From: Actinacidiphila rubida
Lineage (GTDB): Bacteria > Actinomycetota > Actinomycetes > Streptomycetales > Streptomycetaceae
DNA length: 64,000 bases
Reading direction: 5' to 3'
Assembly: GCF_900110255.1 (NCBI RefSeq)
Contig: NZ_FODD01000004.1
Location: forward strand, 186,001-250,000
Of this stretch, positions 34,028-41,738 are shown in pieces. The notes beneath the pieces are model-generated. The model searched no databases, was not told the DNA's origin, and was given only the letters and a program-made list of their open reading frames with translations. The stretch's first letter is position 1; each line of letters opens with the position of its first letter. A program made the position numbers and the translations under genes.

Positions 34028-35218
34028 TCAGCAGCGTACTTCGAGCAGGGGTACGAGTTGCTCGACGGGGGCCAGGGAGCCGTGCAGGCCGACCATCTTG
34101 GACTCCCCCGGCTCGCTGCGGTGGGCCACGATCGCCATGTCGTCGCGCGCCACCGCGACCACGTCACCGATCCTGCCGAGCACCCGCTCGTCCGGATCGG
34201 AGCCGAACCACCCGGCGGCGACGGCCTGTTCGCGGCCGGCCACCCACATCCGCGGGCCCAGCACCTCGCGCCACACCGCGAGGACGTCGGCCGCGGCGCC
34301 CCGCACCGCGTACACGTGGCGGGCCCGGCCCTCGCCGCCGAGCACGGCGACGCCCGCCCGCAGCTCCCAGTCCTCGTCGAAGTCGATCCGCGACTCCTCG
34401 TCGAACGGCACGTCGATCATGCCGTGGTCGGCGGTGACGTACAGGGCGCTGCGCGGCGGCAGTTGCTCGGCGAGCCGCTGCACCAGCCGGTCCACCATCA
34501 TCAACTGGCCGCGCCAGGCGTCGGAGTCCACGCCGTGCCGGTGGCCCATGGCGTCCAGCTCGCTGTAGTACGTGTACACCAGCGTGCGGTCCGCGGCGGC
34601 CAGCCGGTCCGCGGCCAGGTCGACCCGCTCCTCGCCGGTGAGCCGGCCGTGGAACGTGCCGCCGGACAGCGCGACCTGGGTCAGCGGGGTCCGCTCGAAC
34701 GTCGGCGACGACACCTGGCAGGTGCCGATCCCGGCGGCGTCGGCCAGCCGGAAGACGGTGGGGTGCGGCTGCCACACCGCCGGCGACGTCCACGGCTGCC
34801 AGCGCAGCTGGTTCATCAGCTCCCCCGTGCCGGGGTTGAGCGCGGTGTAGCCGGTCAGGCCGTGCCGGCCGGGCGGCAGCCCGGTGCCGACGGAGGCCAG
34901 GGACGTGGCGGTGGTGGCGGGGAAGCCGGCCGTGATCGGGCGGCCGGTACCGCCGCGGGAGGTGGCCAGCAGCGACGTCAGGTACGGCGCCTCGTCGGGG
35001 TGCCGCAGGATGAGCTCCCAGCCCAGGCCGTCGACCAGGAACACGCAGACCCGGTCGGCGGGCGTCAGCGTGAGGCCGGTGACGGGCATGCCGGGCACGG
35101 CGAAGCCGGCCACGGCCGCCGGGATGACGTCGCAGAGCGCACCGGCACCGTACTGCGGCGCGGGCGCGGTGGCCGGGTCGAGCGGCTCGTCGTCCTCGTC
35201 GGGAAACGGGTGGGCCAT
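34028..35218 (-). CDS. Nucleotide pyrophosphatase/phosphodiesterase-like protein (alkaline phosphatase superfamily)
   Basis: The 396-residue protein has the alkaline-phosphatase-superfamily core of type I phosphodiesterases: CVFLVDGLGWELI (first metal Asp), FPATTATSL with the likely nucleophilic Thr, ELDAMGHRHG and TADHGMIDV (metal Asp/His ligands). No signal peptide is visible, so it is probably cytoplasmic. It is followed on the same strand by tdk and preceded closely by a DUF5998-type gene. The substrate (nucleotide or lipid phosphodiester) is not known. Confidence 0.9.
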   Translation of the reverse strand: MAHPFPDEDDEPLDPATAPAPQYGAGALCDVIPAAVAGFAVPGMPVTGLTLTPADRVCVFLVDGLGWELILRHPDEAPYLTSLLATSRGGTGRPITAGFPATTATSLASVGTGLPPGRHGLTGYTALNPGTGELMNQLRWQPWTSPAVWQPHPTVFRLADAAGIGTCQVSSPTFERTPLTQVALSGGTFHGRLTGEERVDLAADRLAAADRTLVYTYYSELDAMGHRHGVDSDAWRGQLMMVDRLVQRLAEQLPPRSALYVTADHGMIDVPFDEESRIDFDEDWELRAGVAVLGGEGRARHVYAVRGAAADVLAVWREVLGPRMWVAGREQAVAAGWFGSDPDERVLGRIGDVVAVARDDMAIVAHRSEPGESKMVGLHGSLAPVEQLVPLLEVRC

Positions 35219-35228
35219 CAGCGAGCCG

Positions 35229-35813
35229 TCACTCCGCCGCCGCCGTCGCCTCGGAGAGGGCCTGCGCGAAGGCGAGGGTCTGCCGGACGGCGTCCGGCCC
35301 GTCGCCGGCCTCGCTGACCCGCAGCGACAGGTCGTCGGCGGTGGAGGAGCCCGTGTAGCCGTGGTCGGCCTCGCAGTTGGGGTCGCCGCAGGCGGCGGGC
35401 TCCAGGTCCAGCCGGGCCACCGCGCCCCAGCCGATGGTCAGCACCACTTCGCGCGGCAGGGTGCCGACGGTGTACGACTCGGGGTTCGCCACGACCCGGC
35501 TGACCACCACGGACGAGATCCGCCCGAGCTTGACCGACTCGGTGGAGGTGGTGGCGTAGGGGCTCGGCGAGGTGTCGTCGGCGGCCTGCTCGTCGGTGTG
35601 GCTGACGATGAAGCGGCTGCCGGTCAGCACCAGCACCGTGACGTGGCGGCGCACCTCGTTGGAGTCGAAGGTGGTCTCCTGGTGGACCAGGTACGAGGAC
35701 ACCGGCTCACGGCCCACCGCGGCCTCCACGGCCTCCGCCACCAGGGCGGGGTAGTAGCCGCTGCGCTCGATGGCCGTGCGCAGCCCCTGCGTCGTCGTAC
35801 CGGTCTTCGCCAT
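35229..35813 (-). CDS. Conserved actinobacterial protein (DUF5998-like)
   Basis: This 194-residue cytoplasmic protein of unknown function starts MAKTGTTTQGLRTAIERSGYYPALV, the form seen across Streptomyces; an in-frame ATG nine bases upstream is possible. It is rich in beta-strand sequence in the middle (HVTVLVLTGSRFIVSHTD), and CGDPNCEADHGYTG could bind a metal. The gene ends 10 bp before the phosphodiesterase-like start, so the two are probably co-transcribed. The family name is from memory and should be treated as likely rather than certain. Confidence 0.8.
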   Translation of the reverse strand: MAKTGTTTQGLRTAIERSGYYPALVAEAVEAAVGREPVSSYLVHQETTFDSNEVRRHVTVLVLTGSRFIVSHTDEQAADDTSPSPYATTSTESVKLGRISSVVVSRVVANPESYTVGTLPREVVLTIGWGAVARLDLEPAACGDPNCEADHGYTGSSTADDLSLRVSEAGDGPDAVRQTLAFAQALSEATAAAE

Positions 35814-35855
35814 AGGCACCATCTTAAGCGGGCCGTGTGACGTTCCCCGCCGTCC

Positions 35856-35903
35856 GTACCGTACCGATCCGCCCGGTCGCCGGTACCGTACCGATCCGCC
35901 CGG
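35856..35903. repeat. Direct repeat of 21 bp with 27-bp period
   Basis: GTACCGTACCGATCCGCCCGG occurs at 35856-35876 and 35883-35903, in the 150-bp gap between the DUF5998-like gene (which it precedes) and the end of the GNAT/CoA-synthetase gene. The first half of each unit is itself a GTACC duplication. It may be a regulatory site pair or slipped-strand duplication. Confidence 0.8.
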
Positions 35904-35963
35904 CCGTCCGCCCGCGGGGTCCGGCAGCGGCCCCCGGGACCCGGGCACGGACGGGCCGTGCGG

Positions 35964-38750
35964 TCAGTACGTGGCGAGGGCGCGCGGGCCGAGGTCGGTG
36001 CGCGCCGGGGGCGGGGCGAGGCGGACGGTGGCGCCGAGCACGCTCAGGCCGCGGCCGGCCACCACCACCGGCTCCAGGTCGATCCCGACGACCTCGGGCA
36101 GGTCGTCGGCGAGCATCGACACCCGCAGCAGCAGTTCCTCCAGCGCCGCGGTGTCGACGGGTTCGGCGCCGCGCCAGCCGAACAGCAGCGGCGCGGCCCG
36201 GATGGAGCGGACGAGTTCCGCGACGTCGCTGTCGGTGGCCGGCACGAGGCGGTGCGCGAGGTCGCCGAGCAGCTCCGAGGCCGCGCCGGCCAGCCCGAAG
36301 GACAGCACGGCGCCCGCGGCGGGGTCGACGCAGGACCTGACCACCGTGTCGACGCCGCGCGGCGCCATCGCCTGCACCACGGGCCGCAGTTCGGCGGGAC
36401 CGCCGAGCCGCGCGGTCAGCTCCTCGTAGGCCCGCCGCAGGTCCTGCTCGTCGGCCAGGTCAAGGCGGACGCCGCCCAGGTCGGCGCGGTGCCGCAGGTG
36501 GGGCGCGGTGGTCTTGAGCGCCACGGGGTAGCCCAGGCTCCGAGCGGCGGCGACCGCGGCGTCCTGGTCGGGCGCGGGCACCGCGCGGTGCACGTGGATG
36601 CCGTAGCGGGAGAGCAGCCGGGCCGCGTCGGCGTCGGCCAGGGTGACCTCGCGGTCGGGCGCCGGCGCCGGGCCCGCGGCCGTCGCCGAACCGGCGGCGG
36701 GGGGCGCCGCCGGGAGCAGGCGGTGGACGTCCTCGGCGGCGGCCGCCTCCTGGACGTCCTCGAACTGCGGGACGCGCCCCGGTTCGGCGGCGGTCGCGCG
36801 CCAGGCCGCGTAGGCCGTGGCCTCGGCCAGCGAGCGGACGGCGCGGTCGGGCGCGGAGTAGGCCGGGACGCGGGCGCCGGGCCGGTCCCGCGCGACCAGC
36901 CGGTCGGCCATCGTCTCCAGCGCCAGGTGGACCACCACGACCGGCTTGGCCGCGCCGTCGGCGGCCGCCCGCAGCGCCTCGGCCAGCGCCGGGTCGTCGC
37001 CCGACTCCTGGTCGGGGGCGTCCTCGGAGCCGACCCGCGGGATCGCGGTGACCACCACGGCGTCGGTGGCGGGGTCGGCCAGGGCCCGCCGCAGAGCGGC
37101 CGCGAAGTCCTCGGGCCGGGCCGCGGTCGTCAGGTCCAGCGGGGGCGCGGGGTGCAGCCCGGCCGTCAGGGCGGCGTCGTAGGTGAGCAGCCCGATGGAC
37201 TCGGAGTTGCCGAGCACGGCGACCCGGTCGCCGGCCGGCAGCGGCTGCAGGGCGAGGAAGAGCCCGGCGTCCAGCAGTTCGGTGACGGTGTCGACGCGCA
37301 TGACGCCGGCCTGGCGGAACAGTGCGGAGACCGTGGAGTCGGGGATCCGGGTGTCGGGCACCGCGTGACCGGCCGGCACCGATCCGGTGTGCAGCGCGCC
37401 TTTGACGACCACGACGGGCTTGTTCGCGGCGATCCGGCGCGCGATGCGGGTGAACTTCCGCGGGTTGCCGAACGACTCCAGATACATCAGCACCGCGTCG
37501 GTCTCCGGGTCGTCCTGCCAGAACTGCAGCAGGTCGTTGCCGGAGACGTCGGCACGGTTGCCCGCGGACACGAAGGACGACGGCCCGGCGCCGCGCCGGT
37601 GCAGCCCCGACAGCAGGGCGATGCCGATGGAGCCGGACTGGGTGAACAGGCCGAGGCGGCCGCGGTGCGCCATCTCGGGCGACAGCGAGGCGTTGAGCCG
37701 GATGTCGTCGGCGGTGTTGAGGACGCCGAACGCGTTGGGCCCGATCACGCGCATGCCGTGGCTGCGGGCCTGGCGGACCAGGTCGCGCTGCTTCTCCCGG
37801 CCCTCCGCACCGCTCTCGGAGTAGCCGGCGGCGACCACCACGAGACCGCGCACGCCCGCCTCGCCGCAGTCGGCGACGGCGTCGGGCACCCGGTCCGCGG
37901 GGACCGCGATCACGGCCAGGTCCACCGGCTCGCCGATCTCGGCGACCGAGCGGTACCCGGGCACGCCGTCGATGTCGGTGCCGCCCTCGCCGGCGGAGGG
38001 GAAGGAGTGGTTGACCGCGTAGACGCGGCCGGTGAAACCGCCCGCGGTGATGTTGCGCAGCAGGGTGCGGCCGACGCCGCCGGGCCTGCGGCCGGTGCCG
38101 ACGACGGCCACCGAGGCGGGGCGCAGCAGCCGCTGCACCGAACGGGCCTCGGCGCGGTGCTCGCGCGCCCGCATCACCTGCACGGACTCGTCGGTGGGCT
38201 CCAGGTCCAGATCGAGGTGGACCACGCCGTCGGCGAAGCTGCGCTCCTGGGTGTAGCCGGCGTCCGTGAAGACCTTGACCATCTTCCGGTTGGCGGGGAG
38301 CACTTCGGCGGTGAAGTGGAGGATGCCGCGCTCGCGGGCGACGGCGGCGATGTGCTCCAGCAGCGCGGACGCCACCCCGCGGCCCTGGTGCGCGTCCTGC
38401 ACCAGGAAGGCCACCTCGGCGCGGTTGCCGTCGCTGTTGGACCGGCCCTGGCCGTCGATCCGGTCGTAGCGGACGGTGGCGATGAACTCGCCGCCGACGG
38501 TGGCGGCCAGGCCGACCCGGTCGACGTAGTCGTGGTGCGTGAAGCGGTGCACGTCGCGGTCGGACAGCCGGGGGTACGGCGCGAAGAAGCGGTAGTACTT
38601 CGACTCGTCGGAGACCTTCTCGTAGAAGTCGACCAGCCGTCCCGCGTCGCCCGGGCCGATCGGCCGGATGTGGGCGGTACCGCCGTCCCTCAGGACGACG
38701 TCCGCCTCCCAGTGCACGGGGTACGGCTGCGGCTGCTGGTCCTCCGTCAT
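35964..38750 (-). CDS. Fusion of GNAT acetyltransferase and NDP-forming acyl-CoA synthetase domains
   Basis: The 928-residue protein has an N-terminal GNAT domain (about residues 20-185, acetyl-CoA loop in QDAHQGRGVASALL), then a CoA-binding domain (about 205-300), succinyl-CoA-ligase-like domains (about 305-480) and a C-terminal ATP-grasp domain (about 690-925). Related proteins (Pat/PatA type) acetylate lysines on acyl-CoA synthetases and other enzymes, with the ligase part acting as a sensor or pseudo-enzyme. In most relatives the GNAT part is C-terminal; the N-terminal order seen here is the common Streptomyces form. The ATG at 38750 fits the GNAT start. It is divergent from ptsH. Confidence 0.9.
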   Translation of the reverse strand: MTEDQQPQPYPVHWEADVVLRDGGTAHIRPIGPGDAGRLVDFYEKVSDESKYYRFFAPYPRLSDRDVHRFTHHDYVDRVGLAATVGGEFIATVRYDRIDGQGRSNSDGNRAEVAFLVQDAHQGRGVASALLEHIAAVARERGILHFTAEVLPANRKMVKVFTDAGYTQERSFADGVVHLDLDLEPTDESVQVMRAREHRAEARSVQRLLRPASVAVVGTGRRPGGVGRTLLRNITAGGFTGRVYAVNHSFPSAGEGGTDIDGVPGYRSVAEIGEPVDLAVIAVPADRVPDAVADCGEAGVRGLVVVAAGYSESGAEGREKQRDLVRQARSHGMRVIGPNAFGVLNTADDIRLNASLSPEMAHRGRLGLFTQSGSIGIALLSGLHRRGAGPSSFVSAGNRADVSGNDLLQFWQDDPETDAVLMYLESFGNPRKFTRIARRIAANKPVVVVKGALHTGSVPAGHAVPDTRIPDSTVSALFRQAGVMRVDTVTELLDAGLFLALQPLPAGDRVAVLGNSESIGLLTYDAALTAGLHPAPPLDLTTAARPEDFAAALRRALADPATDAVVVTAIPRVGSEDAPDQESGDDPALAEALRAAADGAAKPVVVVHLALETMADRLVARDRPGARVPAYSAPDRAVRSLAEATAYAAWRATAAEPGRVPQFEDVQEAAAAEDVHRLLPAAPPAAGSATAAGPAPAPDREVTLADADAARLLSRYGIHVHRAVPAPDQDAAVAAARSLGYPVALKTTAPHLRHRADLGGVRLDLADEQDLRRAYEELTARLGGPAELRPVVQAMAPRGVDTVVRSCVDPAAGAVLSFGLAGAASELLGDLAHRLVPATDSDVAELVRSIRAAPLLFGWRGAEPVDTAALEELLLRVSMLADDLPEVVGIDLEPVVVAGRGLSVLGATVRLAPPPARTDLGPRALATY

Positions 38751-38853
38751 GGCCCCAGCGTAAGCGGGCGTGGCCTGCTCGCGTCGTCGGCGCGTTGGAG
38801 GCAGGCTGGGGGCAGCGCACCGGCGGTCCGGGGCACGGCGCCGGTCATGTTTA

Positions 38854-38869
38854 ACTGGTCTAGACAACT
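38854..38869. promoter_or_regulatory. DasR-responsive element (dre) upstream of ptsH
   Basis: ACTGGTCTAGACAACT matches the Streptomyces dre palindrome AGTGGTCTAGACCACT at 14 of 16 positions and lies 35 bp before the ptsH start. DasR is the GntR-family regulator that responds to glucosamine-6-phosphate and controls PTS and chitin genes; ptsH is an established DasR target in S. coelicolor. Confidence 0.88.
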
Positions 38870-38903
38870 TCGTACCACTGTCACTGATCCGAAGGGCAAC
38901 ACC

Positions 38904-39185
38904 ATGGTTGAGCGCCGCGTCAACGTCGGCTGGGCGGAGGGCCTCCACGCCCGCCCGGCGTCCATCTTCGTCCGCGCGGCGACGGCCGCCGGCGTTCCGG
39001 TGACCATCGCCAAGGCGGACGGCAGCCCCGTCAACGCCGCGTCGATGCTGGCGGTCCTGGGCCTGGGCGCCCGGGGCGGCGAGGAGATCGTGCTGACCTC
39101 CGAGGCCGACGGCGCCGAGGCGGCGCTCGACCGGCTCGCGAAGCTGGTCGCCGAGGGCCTGGACGAGCTGCCCGAGACGGTCTGA
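38904..39185 (+). CDS. ptsH: HPr, phosphocarrier protein of the PTS
   Basis: The 93-residue HPr carries the phosphorylated His15 in the motif GLHARPAS and a serine (Ser47) at the position of the regulatory serine of Firmicutes. It transfers phosphate from enzyme I to sugar-specific EIIA proteins (GlcNAc and fructose in Streptomyces). GAAGGG precedes the ATG by 7 bases. The dre site upstream indicates DasR control, linking it to N-acetylglucosamine sensing. A hairpin followed by TTTT lies 15 bp after the stop. Confidence 0.97.
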   Translation: MVERRVNVGWAEGLHARPASIFVRAATAAGVPVTIAKADGSPVNAASMLAVLGLGARGGEEIVLTSEADGAEAALDRLAKLVAEGLDELPETV

Positions 39186-39199
39186 CCCACGGCGGGTAA

Positions 39200-39222
39200 C
39201 CGCGGATCGCGCATATCCGCGG
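39200..39222 (+). terminator. ptsH terminator
   Basis: CCGCGGAT and ATCCGCGG (8-bp arms, 7-base loop) are followed by CACTTTTCC, giving a rare U-rich tail for this genome. It lies directly behind ptsH. Confidence 0.72.
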
Positions 39223-39277
39223 CACTTTTCCGCCCGCACCGCACGCACGCCCGGAAAACGGGCAGCGGAATTCAGCC

Positions 39278-39310
39278 GGACCGGACGATCCCCCACGGAT
39301 TGTCCGGTCC
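39278..39310. terminator. Second hairpin in the ptsH-GntR gap
   Basis: GGACCGGACGATC and GATTGTCCGGTCC pair over 13 positions with one G-T wobble and a 7-base loop. It lies between convergent ptsH and the GntR gene and may end the GntR transcript or back up the ptsH terminator. Confidence 0.6.
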
Positions 39311-39367
39311 CGCTGTTTCCGCAATTGCGGAACTGCTTTTCCCGGTCTCCTGTATACGGCCGAGGTG

Positions 39368-40066
39368 TTAAGCCCGGCGACGTACCGCGTTGACGGGATG
39401 TTTCAGGATCCTCACCGCCGAAGCCCGTTCCACATGGACGGCGGCCAGCCTGCGGGCCCGCTCGGCGTCACCGCGCCCGACCGCGTCCACGATCGCCGCG
39501 TGCTCCTCCCAGGACTCGGCGACCCGGGCGGCCGAGGCGTCGCCGACCCTGCTCTCCGAGGCGTCGCCGTACACCCAGGCGATCTTGTGCCGCAGCTGCG
39601 TGATCAGCGCGGCGAGCGTCGGGCTGCCGGACGCCTGGGCGAGCGTCTCGTGGAACCACCCGCTCAGCGAGGGCAGATCGGCCGACTGACCCTGCACCGC
39701 GCGTTCCTGGCCCAGCCTGACCAGGCCGCGCAGCACCTTCAGGTGCCCCTCGGTGCGCCGCTGGGCGGCCCGCGCCGCACCCAGCGGCTCCAGCAGGCCG
39801 CGCATCTCCAGCAGGTCGGCGGCCTCCTGCTCGGTGGGCTCGGCCACCGACGCCCCGGCATGCCTGCGGGTGCGGACGAAGCCCTCGGACTCCAGGGTGC
39901 GCAGCGCCTCGCGCACCGGGACCCGCGAGACGCCGTAGCGCTGCGCGAGCAGTTCCTCGGTCAGCCGGCTGCCCGGCGGAAAGAATCCCGCGACGATGTC
40001 GTCGCGGATCGCCGTGCACACCACCTGGGCGGAGATACGCCGCCCCGTGCCGTCCGCCCCGTTCAC
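39368..40066 (-). CDS. GntR-family (FadR/FCD type) transcriptional regulator
   Basis: The 232-residue protein has a GntR winged helix at the N-terminus (CTAIRDDIVAGFFPPGSRL, then LAQRYGVSRVPVREALRTLE) and an all-helical FCD ligand domain. FCD regulators typically respond to organic acids through a metal-bound site. The GTG at 40066 is chosen because the conserved region begins about 10 residues later; its ribosome-binding site is weak, so the start is uncertain. No obvious partner gene is adjacent, so the target is unknown. Confidence 0.88.
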   Translation of the reverse strand: MNGADGTGRRISAQVVCTAIRDDIVAGFFPPGSRLTEELLAQRYGVSRVPVREALRTLESEGFVRTRRHAGASVAEPTEQEAADLLEMRGLLEPLGAARAAQRRTEGHLKVLRGLVRLGQERAVQGQSADLPSLSGWFHETLAQASGSPTLAALITQLRHKIAWVYGDASESRVGDASAARVAESWEEHAAIVDAVGRGDAERARRLAAVHVERASAVRILKHPVNAVRRRA

Positions 40067-40258
40067 GTCCGATTCCGCATCGCAGAACTCCGTTCCCTCC
40101 CCCGTATTCTGCCGTGACTCTATTCCAGCCGACCGGGAAACGGGAAAGCGGAGCGAGAATTCTTGGATTGTTCTTGGACAGCACGGTGCGGTCGGCGCCG
40201 CGGAGGGCCCGCCGGGCGGCGAGGCAGCAGGCGGTCCAGGACGCGCGCAGGCAACGCG

Positions 40259-40292
40259 CGAAGGCCCCGGCCGACAGGGACCGGGGCCTTCG
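40259..40292 (-). terminator. Terminator of the M23 peptidase gene
   Basis: CGAAGGCCCCGG and its complement form 12-bp perfect arms with a 10-base loop, about 45 bp after the M23 stop. The rest of the 272-bp gap up to the GntR start holds only that gene's leader. Confidence 0.8.
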
Positions 40293-40338
40293 TCGCGGGC
40301 CCGGCCGGTGGCCGGCCGGGCCGTTCCAGGTCGACGGA

Positions 40339-41247
40339 TCAGACCGTGACGCCGTGCTTGGCGAGGTACGCGATCGGGTCGACGTCGGAGCCGTAGTCGG
40401 GCGTGGTGCGCACCTCGAAGTGCAGGTGCGGGCCGGTGACGTTGCCGGTGGCGCCGGAGATGCCGATCTCCTGGCCCTCGGTCACCGTCTGCCCGGCCGA
40501 CACCAGCGGCTGCGTCAGGTGCCCGTAGAGCGTGTACATCCCGTCGGCGTGCTTGATGATCACGTCGTTGCCGTAGGCGCCGTCCGCACCGGCCGAGACG
40601 ACCACACCCGCGGCCACCGCGTGCACCGCGGTGCCGGAGTCCACGAGGAAGTCGACGCCGGTGTGGTAGCCGCTGGACCAGTTGGAGCCGGCCTGGTGGT
40701 ACGGGGTGCCGATGGGCGCGTCGACCGGCTTGGTCCAGCCGGAGTCGGCGGCCGCGGCCGCGGCGGTCGCCGTCGGCTGGGCAGCGGGGGCGGTGGCGGT
40801 GGCGGCCGGCGCGGTCCGGGCGGCGGCCTGCGCGGCCGCCTTGGCCTTCGCCTGGGCGGCGGCCTTGGCCTGGGCCGCCTTCGCCTTCGCGGCCTTGGCC
40901 CGCGCCTCGGCCTGGGCCTGGGCCTTGGCCTTGGCCTTCGCGGCGGCCTCGGCACGGGCCTGGTCGGCCTGCTCGTGAGCGGTGTTGGCGACCGCGCGCT
41001 GGACGTCGGCCTGCGCGGAGAAGCTGTTGGCCAGCGCGCCGGTGACGGACGCGGCCTGGCTCAGCACGGTCTTCTTGGCGGGGGCAGCGGCGGCGGCCGG
41101 CCGGGGGTGGTCGGGCGCGGCCAGCGCGCTGGCGCCGAACGCGCAGGCACCGGCGAGCACGGCGACGCCGGCCAGGGTGGCGGCGGTGCGCCCGGGGCGC
41201 CGACGCCGGTGCTTCCCGCGCAGGGCGGGACGAACGCGGAACGCCAT
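40339..41247 (-). CDS. Secreted M23-family (LytM-type) endopeptidase
   Basis: The 302-residue protein has a basic N-terminus and a signal/anchor segment (about residues 21-45, ending ASALAAP). A long Ala/Lys/Gln-rich helix, probably a coiled coil (about 85-145), is followed by an M23 domain. The zinc ligands are in YHTGVDFL (His, Asp) and in PHLHFEV (HxH). Such enzymes cut peptide cross-links in peptidoglycan. A c-di-AMP riboswitch-like leader precedes it, as is usual for Streptomyces cell-wall hydrolases such as the Rpf genes, so expression probably falls when c-di-AMP is high. Confidence 0.93.
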   Translation of the reverse strand: MAFRVRPALRGKHRRRRPGRTAATLAGVAVLAGACAFGASALAAPDHPRPAAAAAPAKKTVLSQAASVTGALANSFSAQADVQRAVANTAHEQADQARAEAAAKAKAKAQAQAEARAKAAKAKAAQAKAAAQAKAKAAAQAAARTAPAATATAPAAQPTATAAAAAADSGWTKPVDAPIGTPYHQAGSNWSSGYHTGVDFLVDSGTAVHAVAAGVVVSAGADGAYGNDVIIKHADGMYTLYGHLTQPLVSAGQTVTEGQEIGISGATGNVTGPHLHFEVRTTPDYGSDVDPIAYLAKHGVTV

Positions 41248-41271
41248 GGAGGCGTCGCTCCTTTCCTTCCT

Positions 41272-41438
41272 TCTCGCCTACCGGGTTAGCTGACGGGTTC
41301 GGAGCAGGAAGGTCTCCTACGGGCGCCCCTCGCCGACGGCGGCGGAGCTCCCGATTCACCCCGGGGTGGAACCCCTCGGCGCTGCGGGCGGCGAGAGGGT
41401 GGGTCCCCGGCTCCCCTGGACGGGGACTCGGCGATGTG
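41272..41438 (-). promoter_or_regulatory. c-di-AMP riboswitch (ydaO-yuaA type) in the M23 leader
   Basis: Read on the minus strand, the leader contains the conserved blocks of the actinobacterial ydaO motif in order: GAGCCGGGGACCCA, GGGGTGAATC, GGAGACCTTCC, and the very conserved 3' end CCGAACCCGTCAGCTAACC followed by GTAGGCG. A short CGCC near 41430 can pair with the terminal GGCG as P1. The element ends about 25 bp before the M23 start. Boundaries are approximate. Confidence 0.9.
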
Positions 41439-41683
41439 CGGTTGTGCGCCCGGCACGGCCGGGCGGCGCCGTCGCTGCGAGGACGGCGAGCGCTGACGCT
41501 ATCCGGGCCATCCGGCGAACACCAAGCAGATCATGCGATATGTAGCGCACGCCACACAGCCGAGCGATCTCGTCAAAACGGGCACAACGGTATATACGGA
41601 GCACGGGACTTCATGCCGGGCACCTGAGGGGGCCGCGCCCGGCCACCCGGTTGCCGGGAGGTCCCACGGGTCCCGGACGCACG

Positions 41684-41720
41684 GAACCCCGGCGCCGCGC
41701 AGGAGGCGGCGCCGGGGTTC
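41684..41720 (-). terminator. Terminator of the M16 peptidase genes
   Basis: GAACCCCGGCGCCGC and its complement form 15-bp perfect arms with a 7-base loop, 19 bp after the stop of the second M16 gene. Between this hairpin and the riboswitch (about 41440-41680) lies an AT-richer stretch likely to hold the M23 promoter; no gene was seen there. Confidence 0.83.
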
Positions 41721-41738
41721 GCGGGCGGTCCGGGAGGG

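Noticed and set aside
34098..34568. Ser/Thr-rich plus-strand frame opposite the phosphodiesterase-like gene
   Set aside because: No domain, and composition is typical of a shadow frame.
40560..40955. Pro/Arg-rich minus-strand frame within the M23 gene
   Set aside because: It is the shifted reading of the Ala/Lys-rich coiled-coil coding repeat.
40730..40975. GCC/GGC-rich imperfect repeat suggestive of a minisatellite
   Set aside because: It encodes the Ala/Lys/Gln-rich linker of the M23 protein, so codon-level repetition is expected.
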